A DNA stretch of 64,000 bases. Origin: Pseudomonadota bacterium. GTDB lineage: Bacteria > Pseudomonadota > Gammaproteobacteria > Burkholderiales > Rhodocyclaceae. The stretch spans positions 1 through 64,000 of the forward strand of contig QQUN01000020.1 of NCBI GenBank assembly GCA_008501585.1, written 5' to 3'. Within the stretch, counting starts at the first letter, position 1. The number at the start of each line of letters is the position of its first letter. Of this stretch, positions 25,897 to 34,877 are shown piece by piece. The translations under genes were made by a program, and so were the position numbers. The notes under the pieces were generated by a model that was not told the origin of the DNA, did not search any database, and saw only the letters and a program-made list of their open reading frames with translations.

Positions 25897-27300
25897 TCAG
25901 AAGAAGGAGAAATCCACCTGGAACAGCTTCTCGACCTGCCGTACCAGTTTCTTGGAGGTGCAGAAGACGATCAGGTGGTCTTCCGGCTCGATCACCGTGT
26001 CGTGGTGGGCCATCAGCACGTTGGGGCGGCCCGGGCTGTCCTCGGTCGCCCCTTCCATGCGCACCACGGCGCCGATGGTGGCGCCGCGCGGCAGGCGGAT
26101 GTCCTCGATGGCGCGGCCGACCACCTTGGAGTTCTTCTCGTCGCCGTGGGCGATGATCTCCAGCGCTTCGGCGGCGCCGCGACGCAGGCTGTGCACGGCC
26201 ACCACGTCGCCGCGGCGCACATGCGCCAGCAGCGAGCCGATCGAGGTCTGGGCCGGGGAGATGGCGATATCGATATGCCCGCCCTGCACCAGATCCACGT
26301 AGGACTTGCGGTTGATCAGTGCCAGGGTGCGGCGCGCGCCCATGCGCTTGGCCAGCGAGGCGGACATGATGTTGTCTTCCTCGTCGTTGGTCAGCGCGAC
26401 GAACATGTCCATCTCGTCGATGTTTTCGTTCTCGAGCAGGTTCTCGTCGGTCGAGTCGCCGCGCAGCACCAGGGTGTTGTGCAGCTCGATGGCGATGGCT
26501 TCGGCGCGGCGCTTGTCGTACTCGAGGATCTTGACCTCGTAGTCGCTCTCGATGGCACGGGCCAGGCGCAGACCGATGTTGCCGCCGCCGGCGATCATGA
26601 TGCGGCGCATCGGGCGGTCGATATGGGTGAGTTCGCGCATGACCCGGCGGATGTTCGCCGAGGCGGCCAGGCAGAACACTTCATCGCCCGGCTGGATGAA
26701 GGTGTCGCCCTCGGGGATGATCGGCTCGCCTTGGCGGTAGATGGCCGAGACGCGTACCTCGACATTGGGCATGTGGTAGCGCAGCGCCTTGATCGGATGG
26801 CCGACCAGCGGGCCGCCCTCGAAGGCGCGCACGGCGATCAGGCTCAGCGCGCCATCGGCGAAGTCGACCACCTGCAGGGCTTCGGGGAACTCGATCAGCC
26901 GGCGGATGTAGTCGGTGACGATCTGCTCGGGGCAGATCGAGAAGTCCACCGCGAAGTTGTCCAGGCTGAGCAGCTCGGGATGGTCGACGAAATCGGACGA
27001 GCGCAACCGGGCAATCCGGGTGGGCAGGTTGAACAGGGTGCGGGCAATGCGGCAGGCGCAGAGGTTGGTCTGGTCAGACTGGGTGACCGCGATCAGCAGG
27101 TCGGCGTCTTCGGCACCGGCCTCCTTGAGTACCGAGGGCGAGGCGGCGTTGCCGCACACCGTGCGCAGGTCGAGCCGGTCGCGCAGCGTGGCCAGGTGGT
27201 CGGCATCGGTGTCGACCATGGTGATGTCGTTGGCTTCGGAGACCAGGTTTTCGGCCACCGAGGCGCCGACCTGTCCCGCGCCGAGAAGAATGATTTTCAC
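25897..27300 (-). CDS. trkA: Trk system potassium transporter, regulatory subunit TrkA
   Basis: A 467-residue cytoplasmic NAD-binding gating ring subunit for TrkH. It has two tandem RCK modules, each opening with a Rossmann motif: LLGAGQVGASVAENL at the N-terminus and IAGGGNIGLRLARAI in the middle, each followed by a TrkA_C domain. It is transcribed ahead of the two trkH genes and follows the NtrX-like gene after a 97-base gap. Confidence 0.95.
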   Translation of the reverse strand: MKIILLGAGQVGASVAENLVSEANDITMVDTDADHLATLRDRLDLRTVCGNAASPSVLKEAGAEDADLLIAVTQSDQTNLCACRIARTLFNLPTRIARLRSSDFVDHPELLSLDNFAVDFSICPEQIVTDYIRRLIEFPEALQVVDFADGALSLIAVRAFEGGPLVGHPIKALRYHMPNVEVRVSAIYRQGEPIIPEGDTFIQPGDEVFCLAASANIRRVMRELTHIDRPMRRIMIAGGGNIGLRLARAIESDYEVKILEYDKRRAEAIAIELHNTLVLRGDSTDENLLENENIDEMDMFVALTNDEEDNIMSASLAKRMGARRTLALINRKSYVDLVQGGHIDIAISPAQTSIGSLLAHVRRGDVVAVHSLRRGAAEALEIIAHGDEKNSKVVGRAIEDIRLPRGATIGAVVRMEGATEDSPGRPNVLMAHHDTVIEPEDHLIVFCTSKKLVRQVEKLFQVDFSFF

Positions 27301-27397
27301 GTGTCGAGTGGCTGCGCCGCGGTGAAAGTGGTGGGGATTCTACGCCCTTTGTTTGAGAGGGTGCCAGCGTTTTGTGCGGCGCACAACCCGCACCGAG

Positions 27398-28648
27398 TCA
27401 CGCCCCGTCGCCCCGCCGGCCGGTCTGGATGCCCAGCTGCTTGAGTTTGCGGTAGAGGTGGGTGCGCTCCAGGCCGGTCTTTTCGGCCAGGCGAGTCATG
27501 TTGCCGTTCTCGAGGCGCAGGTGGTAGTCGAAGTAGATGCGCTCGAAGGCCTCGCGCGCCTCGCGCAGCGGCAGGTCGAGGTGCAGGCCGGCCGATGCCG
27601 GCTGCGGATCGAGCATGCGATGCACGTCCTGGTGGCCGATCTCCTCGTCCAGCGTGCCCAGGGCGAGCGAGCGCACGGCGGCGCGCAGCTCGCCGTAGCC
27701 GCCCGGCCAGGCGTGGGTGCGCAGGACGTTGAGAGCGGCGGTGCTGAGTTTGTGGTTGGGGACCTCACCGGCCTCGATCAGGTGGATCAGCAACTGCTGC
27801 GCAAGATCGGGAATGTCGTCGCGGACATCGGCGACGGAGGGGACGGGCAGGCTGATCTCGAACAGGCGGTGGACCAGGGCGGGCTCCCAGCCGGCGCTCT
27901 CCAGGGCGTCGGGGGTCTGGTCGGTGACGGCCACCAGGCGCAGGTCGAAGCGGTCGAGGCGGTCCAGCGCAAAGGCGAGGTTCTTTTGCTGGGGGCGGGA
28001 CAGGCGGGCGAGTTCGGGGACGTACACCGCGCCGCCCTGATGTTTTTGCAGCAGCTCGATGTCGAGCGGGCCGTTGATGGTGCTCAGGTCGAGCCAGCTG
28101 TCGGTACGCCGGCCGGGCAGGCTGCGCGCGGCCAGCTCGGCCAGCGAGCCGGCGCCGACGCGCAGCAGCAGGTGGCGTGAGCGGGCGCTGATCTGTTCGA
28201 GCTGCTTGCGCAGGTCGCGCAGCACGGTGGAGCGCGGAAAGGCCTCGAGCGTGAGGGCGGCGACGGGCTTGATGCCGCCGCTGGGCTGGGCGGTCATGGC
28301 GCGTTTGACGGCGGCGAGCAGCTTCTGCAGCCCGATCGGCTTTTCGAGATAGTCGATGGCGCCGATGCGCGTGGCTTCGACCGCGGTGTCGATCGTGCCG
28401 TGGCCGGACATCATGATGACCGGCATGTTGAGCTGTCCGTTGGCCGACCATTCCTTGAGCAGGGAAATGCCATCGGCATCGGGCATCCAGATGTCGAGGA
28501 GCACCAGGTCGGGGCGTGCGGCGTGACGGGCGGCGCGGGCGCTCGCGGCATTGTCGGCCAGGCGGACGGTGTAGCCCTCGTCGCGGAGGATTTCGGAGAG
28601 CAGTTCGCGAATGCCGACTTCATCGTCGACGATCAGGATGGATGGCAT
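27398..28648 (-). CDS. NtrX-like response regulator with degenerate AAA+ domain
   Basis: A 416-residue regulator. The receiver domain (1-120) has the acidic pair Asp8/Asp9, phospho-acceptor Asp52 (LVLLDIWMPDADG) and Lys in DYLEKPIG. A Fis-type helix-turn-helix ends it (NMTRLAEKTGLERTHLYRKLKQLGI). The central AAA+ region keeps its general outline but lacks a Walker A (HLLLRVGAGSLAEL), has no GAFTGA loop, and replaces the Walker B acid pair by VYVPELARL. It therefore should not hydrolyse ATP or activate sigma-54 in the classical way. It overlaps nothing but lies 4 bases from the kinase stop, so the two form a two-component pair. Confidence 0.85.
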   Translation of the reverse strand: MPSILIVDDEVGIRELLSEILRDEGYTVRLADNAASARAARHAARPDLVLLDIWMPDADGISLLKEWSANGQLNMPVIMMSGHGTIDTAVEATRIGAIDYLEKPIGLQKLLAAVKRAMTAQPSGGIKPVAALTLEAFPRSTVLRDLRKQLEQISARSRHLLLRVGAGSLAELAARSLPGRRTDSWLDLSTINGPLDIELLQKHQGGAVYVPELARLSRPQQKNLAFALDRLDRFDLRLVAVTDQTPDALESAGWEPALVHRLFEISLPVPSVADVRDDIPDLAQQLLIHLIEAGEVPNHKLSTAALNVLRTHAWPGGYGELRAAVRSLALGTLDEEIGHQDVHRMLDPQPASAGLHLDLPLREAREAFERIYFDYHLRLENGNMTRLAEKTGLERTHLYRKLKQLGIQTGRRGDGA

Positions 28649-28652
28649 GGTG

Positions 28653-30773
28653 TCAGCGTGTTTCCGTGATGGCGGCGCGCAGGTGCAGACGGACTTCGGC
28701 GCCGCCGTCTTCGTGGTTGATCAGGCGGATGTCGCCGCCGTGCTCGTCAATGATTTTTTTTACGATCGCCAGGCCAAGGCCGGTACCGCGGGCCTTGGTC
28801 GTGAAATAGGGTTCGAACGCGCGGCCGAGCATGTCGGCCGGAAAGCCCGGCCCGTTGTCTCGCACGCTCAGGCGGATACGCCCATTCTCGCGCGCGGTGG
28901 TCCGGATGACGATGCGTCCGCCGGTGTGCTCGGCCAGGGCGTCCTCGGCATTTTGCAGCAGGTTGTGGATGACCTGGCGCAGTTGGGCGGCGTCGCCCTG
29001 TACCGCGGGCAGCGCCGGCGCCAGCTCGGTGTCGATGCCGACGCGAGCGCCATCGTAAAGGGCGAGCACTTCGCGCACAAGCGCGTTGAGGTCGAGTGTG
29101 GCCAGAACCGGGGCCGGCAGGCGGGCGTAGTCGCGGAAGGCGTTGACCAGGTTCTTCATGGCCTCGACCTGGCTGACGATGGTGCCGGTGGCGCGTTCGA
29201 GCATGGCCTGGCCGTCGGCGTCGAGGCGCGGCGCCAGCTTCATGGCGAGGCGTTCGGCGGAGAGCTGGATGGGGGTCAGGGGGTTCTTGATCTCGTGCGC
29301 CAGACGGCGGGCGACTTCGGCCCAGGCGGCGGTGCGCTCGGCCGCGATGAGGTGCGAGATGTCGTCGAAGACCACCACCGAGCCGCCGCCCGCGGCCTGT
29401 GGCAGGGCGGTGCCATGGATGAGCAGGGTCTGTTCGCCGCCGTCGGCCGCGCGGACTTCGATCTGCTGGTGCCACTCGGGCTGGCCGGCCGCCAGCGCGG
29501 CCATCAGCGCGTCGCGCAGGTCGGTGTGGCTGGGCCAGTCGGCGAGGGTGAAGTCCTCGTAGCCGTCGAGCGGATCGTCGAGGATTTCGGTGGCGCCGCG
29601 GTTGGCCGCGCGCAGGGTGCCATCGGCGGAGAAGGCGAGCACGCCGGCGGAGAGGTTGGCCAGCACGCTCTCGAGGTAGCTGCGCGCGGCCTCGACCGCT
29701 GCGCGGTTGCGCTCGGCCAGCGCGCGGGCTTCGTCGAGCTGGCGGGTCATCTGGTTGAAGGACTGGGTGAGCACGCCGAGTTCGTCATGCGCCGGCAGCG
29801 CGCGGCGGGGGCTGAAGTCGCCCTGCGCGACGGCTTCGGTGCCCTGGGCGAGGATGATCAGCGGCTTGGTCAGCTTGCGCGCCAGCACGAAGGCGATGGC
29901 GATGGCGGTGAGCAGGGCGAGCAGCAGGGCCAGGGTGAGCGTGAGGCTGTAGATGCGCTTGAGCCCGGTGCGGCCGATCGACAGCTCCTGGTAGTCGCGG
30001 TAGGCGGACTGCACCGCGTTGGCATGGCGGCTGAGGGAGTCCGGCACGGGCTGGACCAGCTGCAGGTAGGTGGGCTCGTCGGCGATGCTGCGATTGGGGA
30101 CGGGCACGATCACGCGCAGCTCGATGCGGCCGTCGGCATCGGCATCGACGAACAGGGTGCGCTGGCCGTTGCGGGCCTGGCGCATCTGGTCGGGGTTGGG
30201 CAGTGTCGGCAGGAAGGTGCTGACGGTGTTGGAGGCCGTGGCGTGGATGCGGCCGGCGCTGGAGAACAGCGTGGCGCTGTCGACCCCGGCCTGCTCGCGC
30301 AGGCGGTTGAGCCGGGCGGTGGCCAGTGCCGGGGAGTCGGACAGGCTCAGGGCCATGTCGCCGGCGTGGTTCTGCAGCTGGCGGCCGAGGTAGTCCAGCG
30401 AGGTCTGGCCGAGGGCGATGCCGCCTTCGAGGGCGGCGTCAACGCGCACGTCGAACCAGGTCTCGATGCTGCGCACCACGAACTGCAGCGAGACGGTGTA
30501 GATCAGCACGCCGGGGACGATGGCCATCAGGGCGAAGAAAGTGAGCAGTCGCAGCTTGAGGCGCGAGCCAAAGACCTTGTGCCGGCGATCGGCCAGCAGT
30601 TGGCGGACCTGCACCGTGACCAGGCCGGCCAGCGCCACGGCAACGAAGCCGTTGATGGCCAGCAGATAGGGGTAGCTGTCGGCGAACATGTCGGTGTTCG
30701 CGGTCGCGGTGGCGAGCAGGAACAGCGAGATCGCGGCAATGGCAGCGGCGACGATGAGGGCGATGCGCTTCAT
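28653..30773 (-). CDS. NtrY-like membrane sensor histidine kinase
   Basis: A 706-residue kinase. Several N-terminal transmembrane helices flank a periplasmic region, followed by a HAMP linker (LTKPLIILAQGTEAVAQGDFS), a PAS-like domain (YLESVLANLSAGVLAFSADG), the dimerisation/phospho-acceptor box with His in RRLAHEIKNPLTPIQLSAERL, and an ATPase domain with N box VIHNLLQNAEDAL, and DNGPGFP and GTGLGLAIVKKI boxes. Together with the downstream regulator this is the NtrYX layout; signal is unknown. Its ATG overlaps the DUF4390 stop (ATGA). Confidence 0.9.
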   Translation of the reverse strand: MKRIALIVAAAIAAISLFLLATATANTDMFADSYPYLLAINGFVAVALAGLVTVQVRQLLADRRHKVFGSRLKLRLLTFFALMAIVPGVLIYTVSLQFVVRSIETWFDVRVDAALEGGIALGQTSLDYLGRQLQNHAGDMALSLSDSPALATARLNRLREQAGVDSATLFSSAGRIHATASNTVSTFLPTLPNPDQMRQARNGQRTLFVDADADGRIELRVIVPVPNRSIADEPTYLQLVQPVPDSLSRHANAVQSAYRDYQELSIGRTGLKRIYSLTLTLALLLALLTAIAIAFVLARKLTKPLIILAQGTEAVAQGDFSPRRALPAHDELGVLTQSFNQMTRQLDEARALAERNRAAVEAARSYLESVLANLSAGVLAFSADGTLRAANRGATEILDDPLDGYEDFTLADWPSHTDLRDALMAALAAGQPEWHQQIEVRAADGGEQTLLIHGTALPQAAGGGSVVVFDDISHLIAAERTAAWAEVARRLAHEIKNPLTPIQLSAERLAMKLAPRLDADGQAMLERATGTIVSQVEAMKNLVNAFRDYARLPAPVLATLDLNALVREVLALYDGARVGIDTELAPALPAVQGDAAQLRQVIHNLLQNAEDALAEHTGGRIVIRTTARENGRIRLSVRDNGPGFPADMLGRAFEPYFTTKARGTGLGLAIVKKIIDEHGGDIRLINHEDGGAEVRLHLRAAITETR

Positions 30774-31387
30774 TGTGCCGAGACCCCGGCGCTCAGGAAG
30801 GTCCAGTTCATCCAGTCGGTGTCGATCGACCAGTCGCGGCTGCCCAGGGCGGACACCTTGAAGGGCCGGGGCAACAGGTCGGTGTCGAGGCGGAAGCGCA
30901 GTGCCACCTTGTAGGACTGGCCGGGCTCGAGTGCGTCGACGCCGGCGACACGCCAGCGGCGTACACGCGTCATGGTGCGTACCGCGGCGTCGAGATTGTC
31001 GAAACTCTGGTGGAAGCTGCCGATGGCGAGGCGGAAACTGCGGGTCAGGGCGTGATAGGTGATGCGGTAGTTGAGCGTTTCGCTGACGACGGTTTCGTCA
31101 AGCCAGTACCAGCGGGGCGATTCGATGCGCGCGTCGAGCAGGAAGTAGACCGCGATGCCGTGGCGGATGGCGTCTTCAACCCGGGGGTTGAGGGTCACGT
31201 CGATGTCGGCATTGATCACGTAGTCGGCGTCTTCGCGCTGGATTTCGCCATAGGCGATGCGCGCCGGCGTCTGGGCCTGCACCGGCCATGCGATCAGCGA
31301 CAGGACGAAGCCGATGAGCCGCAGCAGCCGGGGAAAATCAGCGCGCCTTCTCGAGCAGGGCGTAGTAAAAGCCGTCGTGTTCGGCAT
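30770..31387 (-). CDS. DUF4390 family exported protein
   Basis: A protein of about 205 residues. LLRLIGFVLSLIAWPVQAQ is a signal peptide; RIESPRWYWLDETVVSETLNYRITYHALTRSFRLAIG is the DUF4390 core. The first in-frame ATG (31387) lies inside the end of rsmB, giving a 50-base overlap and a long leader; a rare start near the rsmB stop is the alternative. This gene sits between rsmB and ntrY in many betaproteobacteria. Function unknown; a periplasmic partner of the NtrY sensor is a context-based guess. Confidence 0.75.
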   Translation of the reverse strand: MPNTTAFTTPCSRRRADFPRLLRLIGFVLSLIAWPVQAQTPARIAYGEIQREDADYVINADIDVTLNPRVEDAIRHGIAVYFLLDARIESPRWYWLDETVVSETLNYRITYHALTRSFRLAIGSFHQSFDNLDAAVRTMTRVRRWRVAGVDALEPGQSYKVALRFRLDTDLLPRPFKVSALGSRDWSIDTDWMNWTFLSAGVSAQ

Positions 31388-32663
31388 TGGGCAGCAGCTT
31401 GTGCTCCAGTCGGCCTTGGATGGCAACCCGTTTGGCATCGCCGTGACGGGCGCAGAAGCGTGAGATCTGCTCGCTGTTTTCGTCGTCGAAGATCGAGCAG
31501 GTCACGTAGAGCATTGTGCCACCGGGGGCGAGCGTTCGCCACAGGGCGTTCAGGATGCTGGCTTGCTGTGCGGCAAAGCCGGCGATGTCGGCCTCGCGGC
31601 GCAGCCATTTGATGTCGGGGTGGCGGCGGGCGACGCCGGAGGCCGAGCAGGGGACGTCGGCCAGAATGCGGTCGAAGGGGACGCCGTCCCACCAGGTCTC
31701 CGGGCGGCGGCTGTCGCCAACCCGGACATCGGCGTGCAGACCGAGGCGATTGAGGGTGTCGTCGATGCGGCGGGCGCGGACCGGATCGAGTTCGAGCGCG
31801 GTGAGCGTGATGTCGGCGCGTTCGAGCAGGTGGGCGCTTTTGCCGCCGGGGGCGGCACAGGCGTCGAGGACGCGGTCGCCGGGCCGGGGGGCGAGCCACT
31901 GCGCTGCCCATTGTGCCCCGGCGTCCTGGACCGAGAAGTGGCCGTCAAAGAAGCCGGGGATTCGGTCGACCGGTACCGGCGTATCGAGCAGGAAGGCGCC
32001 GTTGTCGAGGCGGCGATGCCCGAGACCGGCCGCGGTGAGGGCGTCGGCGGCCTGGTCGGATGTGGTCTTGCGCAGGTTGGCACGCAGCGCCATGGGCGGA
32101 TGCTGGTTGCCGGCATCGAGGATGGCGGTCCAGTCGTCGGGGTGGGCGCGACGAATTTTGTCGATCCACCAGTCGGGATGGCAATAGCGCGACGGGGGCT
32201 GGCTGTCGAGCGTGGCCTCCAGCGCGGCGCCCTGGCGCAGGACATTGCGCAGCACGCCGTTGGCCACGGCTTTGAGACCGGGGGCATGTGCGCCGATGGC
32301 GGTGACGGCCTGGTCGACCACCGTGTGGGCGGTGTCGGGTCGGGTTGCCAGGCGGTGCAACGCGACGAGCAGGATGGCCCGCAAGCGGGTGGGCAGGGGC
32401 TTGGTCAGAAAGCGCAGGAGGGTGGCATCGCCCCGGCCATGGGCGCGCAAGGTGCCGTAGGTGAGGTCGAGCACGGCGCCACGCACCGGTGCCGGCAACT
32501 CGCCAATGCGCGCGTTCTGTTGCATCTCGGTGAGGGCCTTGCCGTCGATGACGCCTTCGATCAATGCGGCGGCGGTGTCGATGGCAAAGGCCAGGCTGTC
32601 GGGGACGAGCCGGGTCGGGGCAGTGGGTTTGCGGCGCTGGCGGGGCGGGGTGGGTCGGGTCAT
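31338..32663 (-). CDS. rsmB: 16S rRNA (cytosine-967-C5)-methyltransferase RsmB
   Basis: A 441-residue enzyme: an N-terminal NusB-like domain (about 25-150) and a C-terminal RsmB-type SAM-dependent domain. Motifs: VLDACAAPGGKSAHLLE (SAM binding), DRILADVPCSASGVARRHPDIKW (first Cys), TMLYVTCSIFDDENSEQ (catalytic Cys). It methylates C967. The ATG at 32663 overlaps the spermidine synthase stop (ATGA). Confidence 0.94.
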   Translation of the reverse strand: MTRPTPPRQRRKPTAPTRLVPDSLAFAIDTAAALIEGVIDGKALTEMQQNARIGELPAPVRGAVLDLTYGTLRAHGRGDATLLRFLTKPLPTRLRAILLVALHRLATRPDTAHTVVDQAVTAIGAHAPGLKAVANGVLRNVLRQGAALEATLDSQPPSRYCHPDWWIDKIRRAHPDDWTAILDAGNQHPPMALRANLRKTTSDQAADALTAAGLGHRRLDNGAFLLDTPVPVDRIPGFFDGHFSVQDAGAQWAAQWLAPRPGDRVLDACAAPGGKSAHLLERADITLTALELDPVRARRIDDTLNRLGLHADVRVGDSRRPETWWDGVPFDRILADVPCSASGVARRHPDIKWLRREADIAGFAAQQASILNALWRTLAPGGTMLYVTCSIFDDENSEQISRFCARHGDAKRVAIQGRLEHKLLPNAEHDGFYYALLEKAR

Positions 32664-33532
32664 GGGGCGAGCAGATCGCGCAGGTAGTTGGGTTGGGCAA
32701 AGGCGGCCCGGTGTGTGTCGCCGTTGTAGTACTGCAAGTGGTCGATGCCGCGCTGGCGCACGCGTGCGTCCACGGCTGACGGGTCGAGTGCGAGCGGATC
32801 GAGGGTGTCGGATGCGCAGGCCATGCCCCACAGGCTGCCGTACAGCGGGACGTAATGAAAGTGCGGGCGAACGCAGGCAAAGACGCTGCGCAGGCGCTTG
32901 ACCAGCGCAGCGACCCGCTCGCCCTGGAAGACCGGGGCGCCGAGGTGGAGCGAGAGCGCCCCCTGGGGGGCGAGCAGGCGCTTGCAGTCGGCGAAGAAGG
33001 TCTCGGTGTAGAGCGCTTCGGCCGGGCCGATGGGATCGGTGAGATCGAGCACGATCAGGTCGAAGCGCTCGCCGTTGGCCGGTGCGGTGTGGCGGACATA
33101 GTGGAGGCCGTCGGCAATCTGCAGGTCGAGGCGCGGGTCGTCGAGTGCGCCGTTGTGAACCCGCGGCAGGTGCTGGCGGGCAATGTCGACGACCTTGGCG
33201 TCGAGCTCGACCAGGGTGACGTGTTCCATCGTCGGGTATTTGAACAGCTCGTCGGCAGAGCCCCCATCGCCACCGCCAATGATCAATGCGCGGGCGGGGG
33301 CGTCCTGGGGTATGCAGGGGACGTGGATGAGATTCTCGTGGTAGAAGAACTCGTCGCCTTCGGAGGTCATGAAATAGCCGTCGAGCCGGAACAGGCGGCC
33401 GAACTGGGGGGTGTCCCACACTTCATAGGACTGGTACGGCGTCGTTCCGGACTCGATCAGGCGGCCCTGTTTCAGGTAGTGCCCGGCGTTGTCGTTGAGT
33501 GCCTCGGTCAGGCGGTCGTCGTCAGCGGCCAT
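32660..33532 (-). CDS. speE: Spermidine synthase-type polyamine aminopropyltransferase
   Basis: A 290-residue cytoplasmic enzyme that transfers an aminopropyl group from decarboxylated AdoMet to putrescine. The ALIIGGGDGGSADELFKY segment is the nucleotide-binding loop, VELDAKVVDIARQHLP holds the acidic ribose ligand, and DLIVLDLTDPIGPAEALYTETFF is the catalytic region. The AdoMet decarboxylase gene lies 18 bases upstream and supplies its co-substrate. Confidence 0.92.
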   Translation of the reverse strand: MAADDDRLTEALNDNAGHYLKQGRLIESGTTPYQSYEVWDTPQFGRLFRLDGYFMTSEGDEFFYHENLIHVPCIPQDAPARALIIGGGDGGSADELFKYPTMEHVTLVELDAKVVDIARQHLPRVHNGALDDPRLDLQIADGLHYVRHTAPANGERFDLIVLDLTDPIGPAEALYTETFFADCKRLLAPQGALSLHLGAPVFQGERVAALVKRLRSVFACVRPHFHYVPLYGSLWGMACASDTLDPLALDPSAVDARVRQRGIDHLQYYNGDTHRAAFAQPNYLRDLLAP

Positions 33533-33550
33533 CGGGGCGCATCCTTGCTC

Positions 33551-33937
33551 TCATGCGGTTGCGGGGAGTTCGCCCCGCATGACGTCTTTTTCCATCACTT
33601 CGGCCGGTTGCAGCAGGGTGATCAACTGCTGGAAGACGGCACGGGCGCGGTCGCTGTTGTCGCGGGAAAAGTTGCAGACGTAGACATCGAGGGTGACCGC
33701 ACGGGTTTCGGGCCAGGTGTGGATGGCCACATGCGACTCTGCCAGGACCACGGTGCCGGTGACGCCGGCCTTGTCGCCGTTGTCGTGGCTGAATTGATAG
33801 AAATAGGCGCCCAGTGGCGTCAGGCCCGCGTCTTTGCAGAAGTCGACGCAGCGTGTTTCGAGCACATCGCGATCCAGAAGTACGGCGGGTTCGCAGTCGC
33901 ACTGGTACAGATCGGCAATGAGATGAAGACCTTGCAT
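33551..33937 (-). CDS. speD: S-adenosylmethionine decarboxylase proenzyme
   Basis: A 128-residue class 1B-type AdoMet decarboxylase. The proenzyme cleaves itself at Glu67-Ser68 in VVLAESHVAIHTWPE, turning Ser68 into the pyruvoyl group; His73 is the processing residue. ATG at 33937 is chosen because the family starts with a short Met-x-Gly-Leu-His opening. It precedes speE, giving a spermidine pair. Confidence 0.93.
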   Translation of the reverse strand: MQGLHLIADLYQCDCEPAVLLDRDVLETRCVDFCKDAGLTPLGAYFYQFSHDNGDKAGVTGTVVLAESHVAIHTWPETRAVTLDVYVCNFSRDNSDRARAVFQQLITLLQPAEVMEKDVMRGELPATA

Positions 33938-34004
33938 GGCATCCCCATCCAATGTTGGAAAAACGTTGGATTTTAACACCTTGGGGGAGGTCGGGCCGTC
34001 TGGT

Positions 34005-34020
34005 GGTTCCACGTGAAACA
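34005..34020. promoter_or_regulatory. Near-consensus parS site (copy 2)
   Basis: GGTTCCACGTGAAACA differs from the chromosomal parS consensus TGTTNCACGTGAAACA only at the first base. It lies in the gap between speD and the TSUP gene, 800 bases from a perfect copy. ParB binding is inferred from sequence. Confidence 0.8.
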
Positions 34021-34036
34021 GCGGCGCAGGTGGTGC

Positions 34037-34801
34037 TCAGGCGAACATGTCCCACGCCATCCGCGCAATGAGGGCTGACACCACCAGCAGGAAGAATCGG
34101 CGGACAAAGCGCGTGCCATGCTTGAGCGCCATGCTGCTGCCGGTGATGGCACCGGCGAGGTTGCAGGCCGCCATCAGCAAGCCGACCTTCCAGAGGATGG
34201 CGCCGCTGCCGGCAAAGAAACTGATGGCCGCAAGGTTGGTTGAAAAGTTGAGAATCTTCGCGCTGGCCGATGCATGCAGGAAGTCCATGTGCAGCGCGCG
34301 GATCAGCAGGAAGATGAAGAAGCTGCCGGTGCCGGGACCGAAGAAACCGTCGTAATAGCCAATGGCCAGGCCGATGATGATGATGCGGCCTTGTGTCGTG
34401 CGAACCGGCAGGGCGTCACCCGCGTCGGTGCCGAAGTACGGGCGCAGATAGGTGTAGAGCGCGACGGCAATGAGCAGTACGAGCACCACGGGCCGGACAA
34501 GCGAGGGGTTGAGGTAAGCGACGGATTTGGCGCCAAACCAGGCGCCGATGAGCGCGGCGGCAGCGCCGGGGAGTATCACGCGCCAGTCGAGTGTGACGCG
34601 ACGTGCATACTGGACGGCGGCGCTTGCCGTGCCGACGATGCTGGCGATTTTGTTGGTACCGAACAGTGTGGCGGGCGCGTGTTGGGGCAGGCTGGAGAAC
34701 AGGAGAGGGATCTGGATCAATCCGCCGCCGCCGACCACCGCATCCACAAAGCCTGCAAAAAATGCCCCTGCACCGAGCAGTAGCCAAAGCGCGTCTGTCA
34801 T
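34037..34801 (-). CDS. TSUP family transporter (TauE/SafE)
   Basis: A 254-residue inner-membrane protein with about eight hydrophobic segments. The opening GAGAFFAGFVDAVVGGGGLIQIPLLF and the later IGYYDGFFGPGTGSFFIFLLIRALHMDFLHASASAKILNF are the two TauE/SafE repeats. Members move sulfite, sulfonates or similar anions, but the substrate is not evident here. It is bracketed by two parS sites and probably transcribed alone. Confidence 0.85.
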   Translation of the reverse strand: MTDALWLLLGAGAFFAGFVDAVVGGGGLIQIPLLFSSLPQHAPATLFGTNKIASIVGTASAAVQYARRVTLDWRVILPGAAAALIGAWFGAKSVAYLNPSLVRPVVLVLLIAVALYTYLRPYFGTDAGDALPVRTTQGRIIIIGLAIGYYDGFFGPGTGSFFIFLLIRALHMDFLHASASAKILNFSTNLAAISFFAGSGAILWKVGLLMAACNLAGAITGSSMALKHGTRFVRRFFLLVVSALIARMAWDMFA

Positions 34802-34812
34802 GTCATTCCGGT

Positions 34813-34828
34813 TGTTTCACGTGAAACA
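34813..34828. promoter_or_regulatory. Perfect parS centromere site (copy 1)
   Basis: TGTTTCACGTGAAACA is the exact 16-base palindrome bound by ParB in most bacterial chromosomes. It lies in the gap between the TSUP gene and mnmE, about 4 kb from dnaA, the usual neighbourhood of parS. parA and parB themselves are not in the window. Confidence 0.93.
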
Positions 34829-34877
34829 GCGAGTGGGGTGTGGTGCGTTTGCGGTGTGGCGGCAGGCGGTGCCGGAG

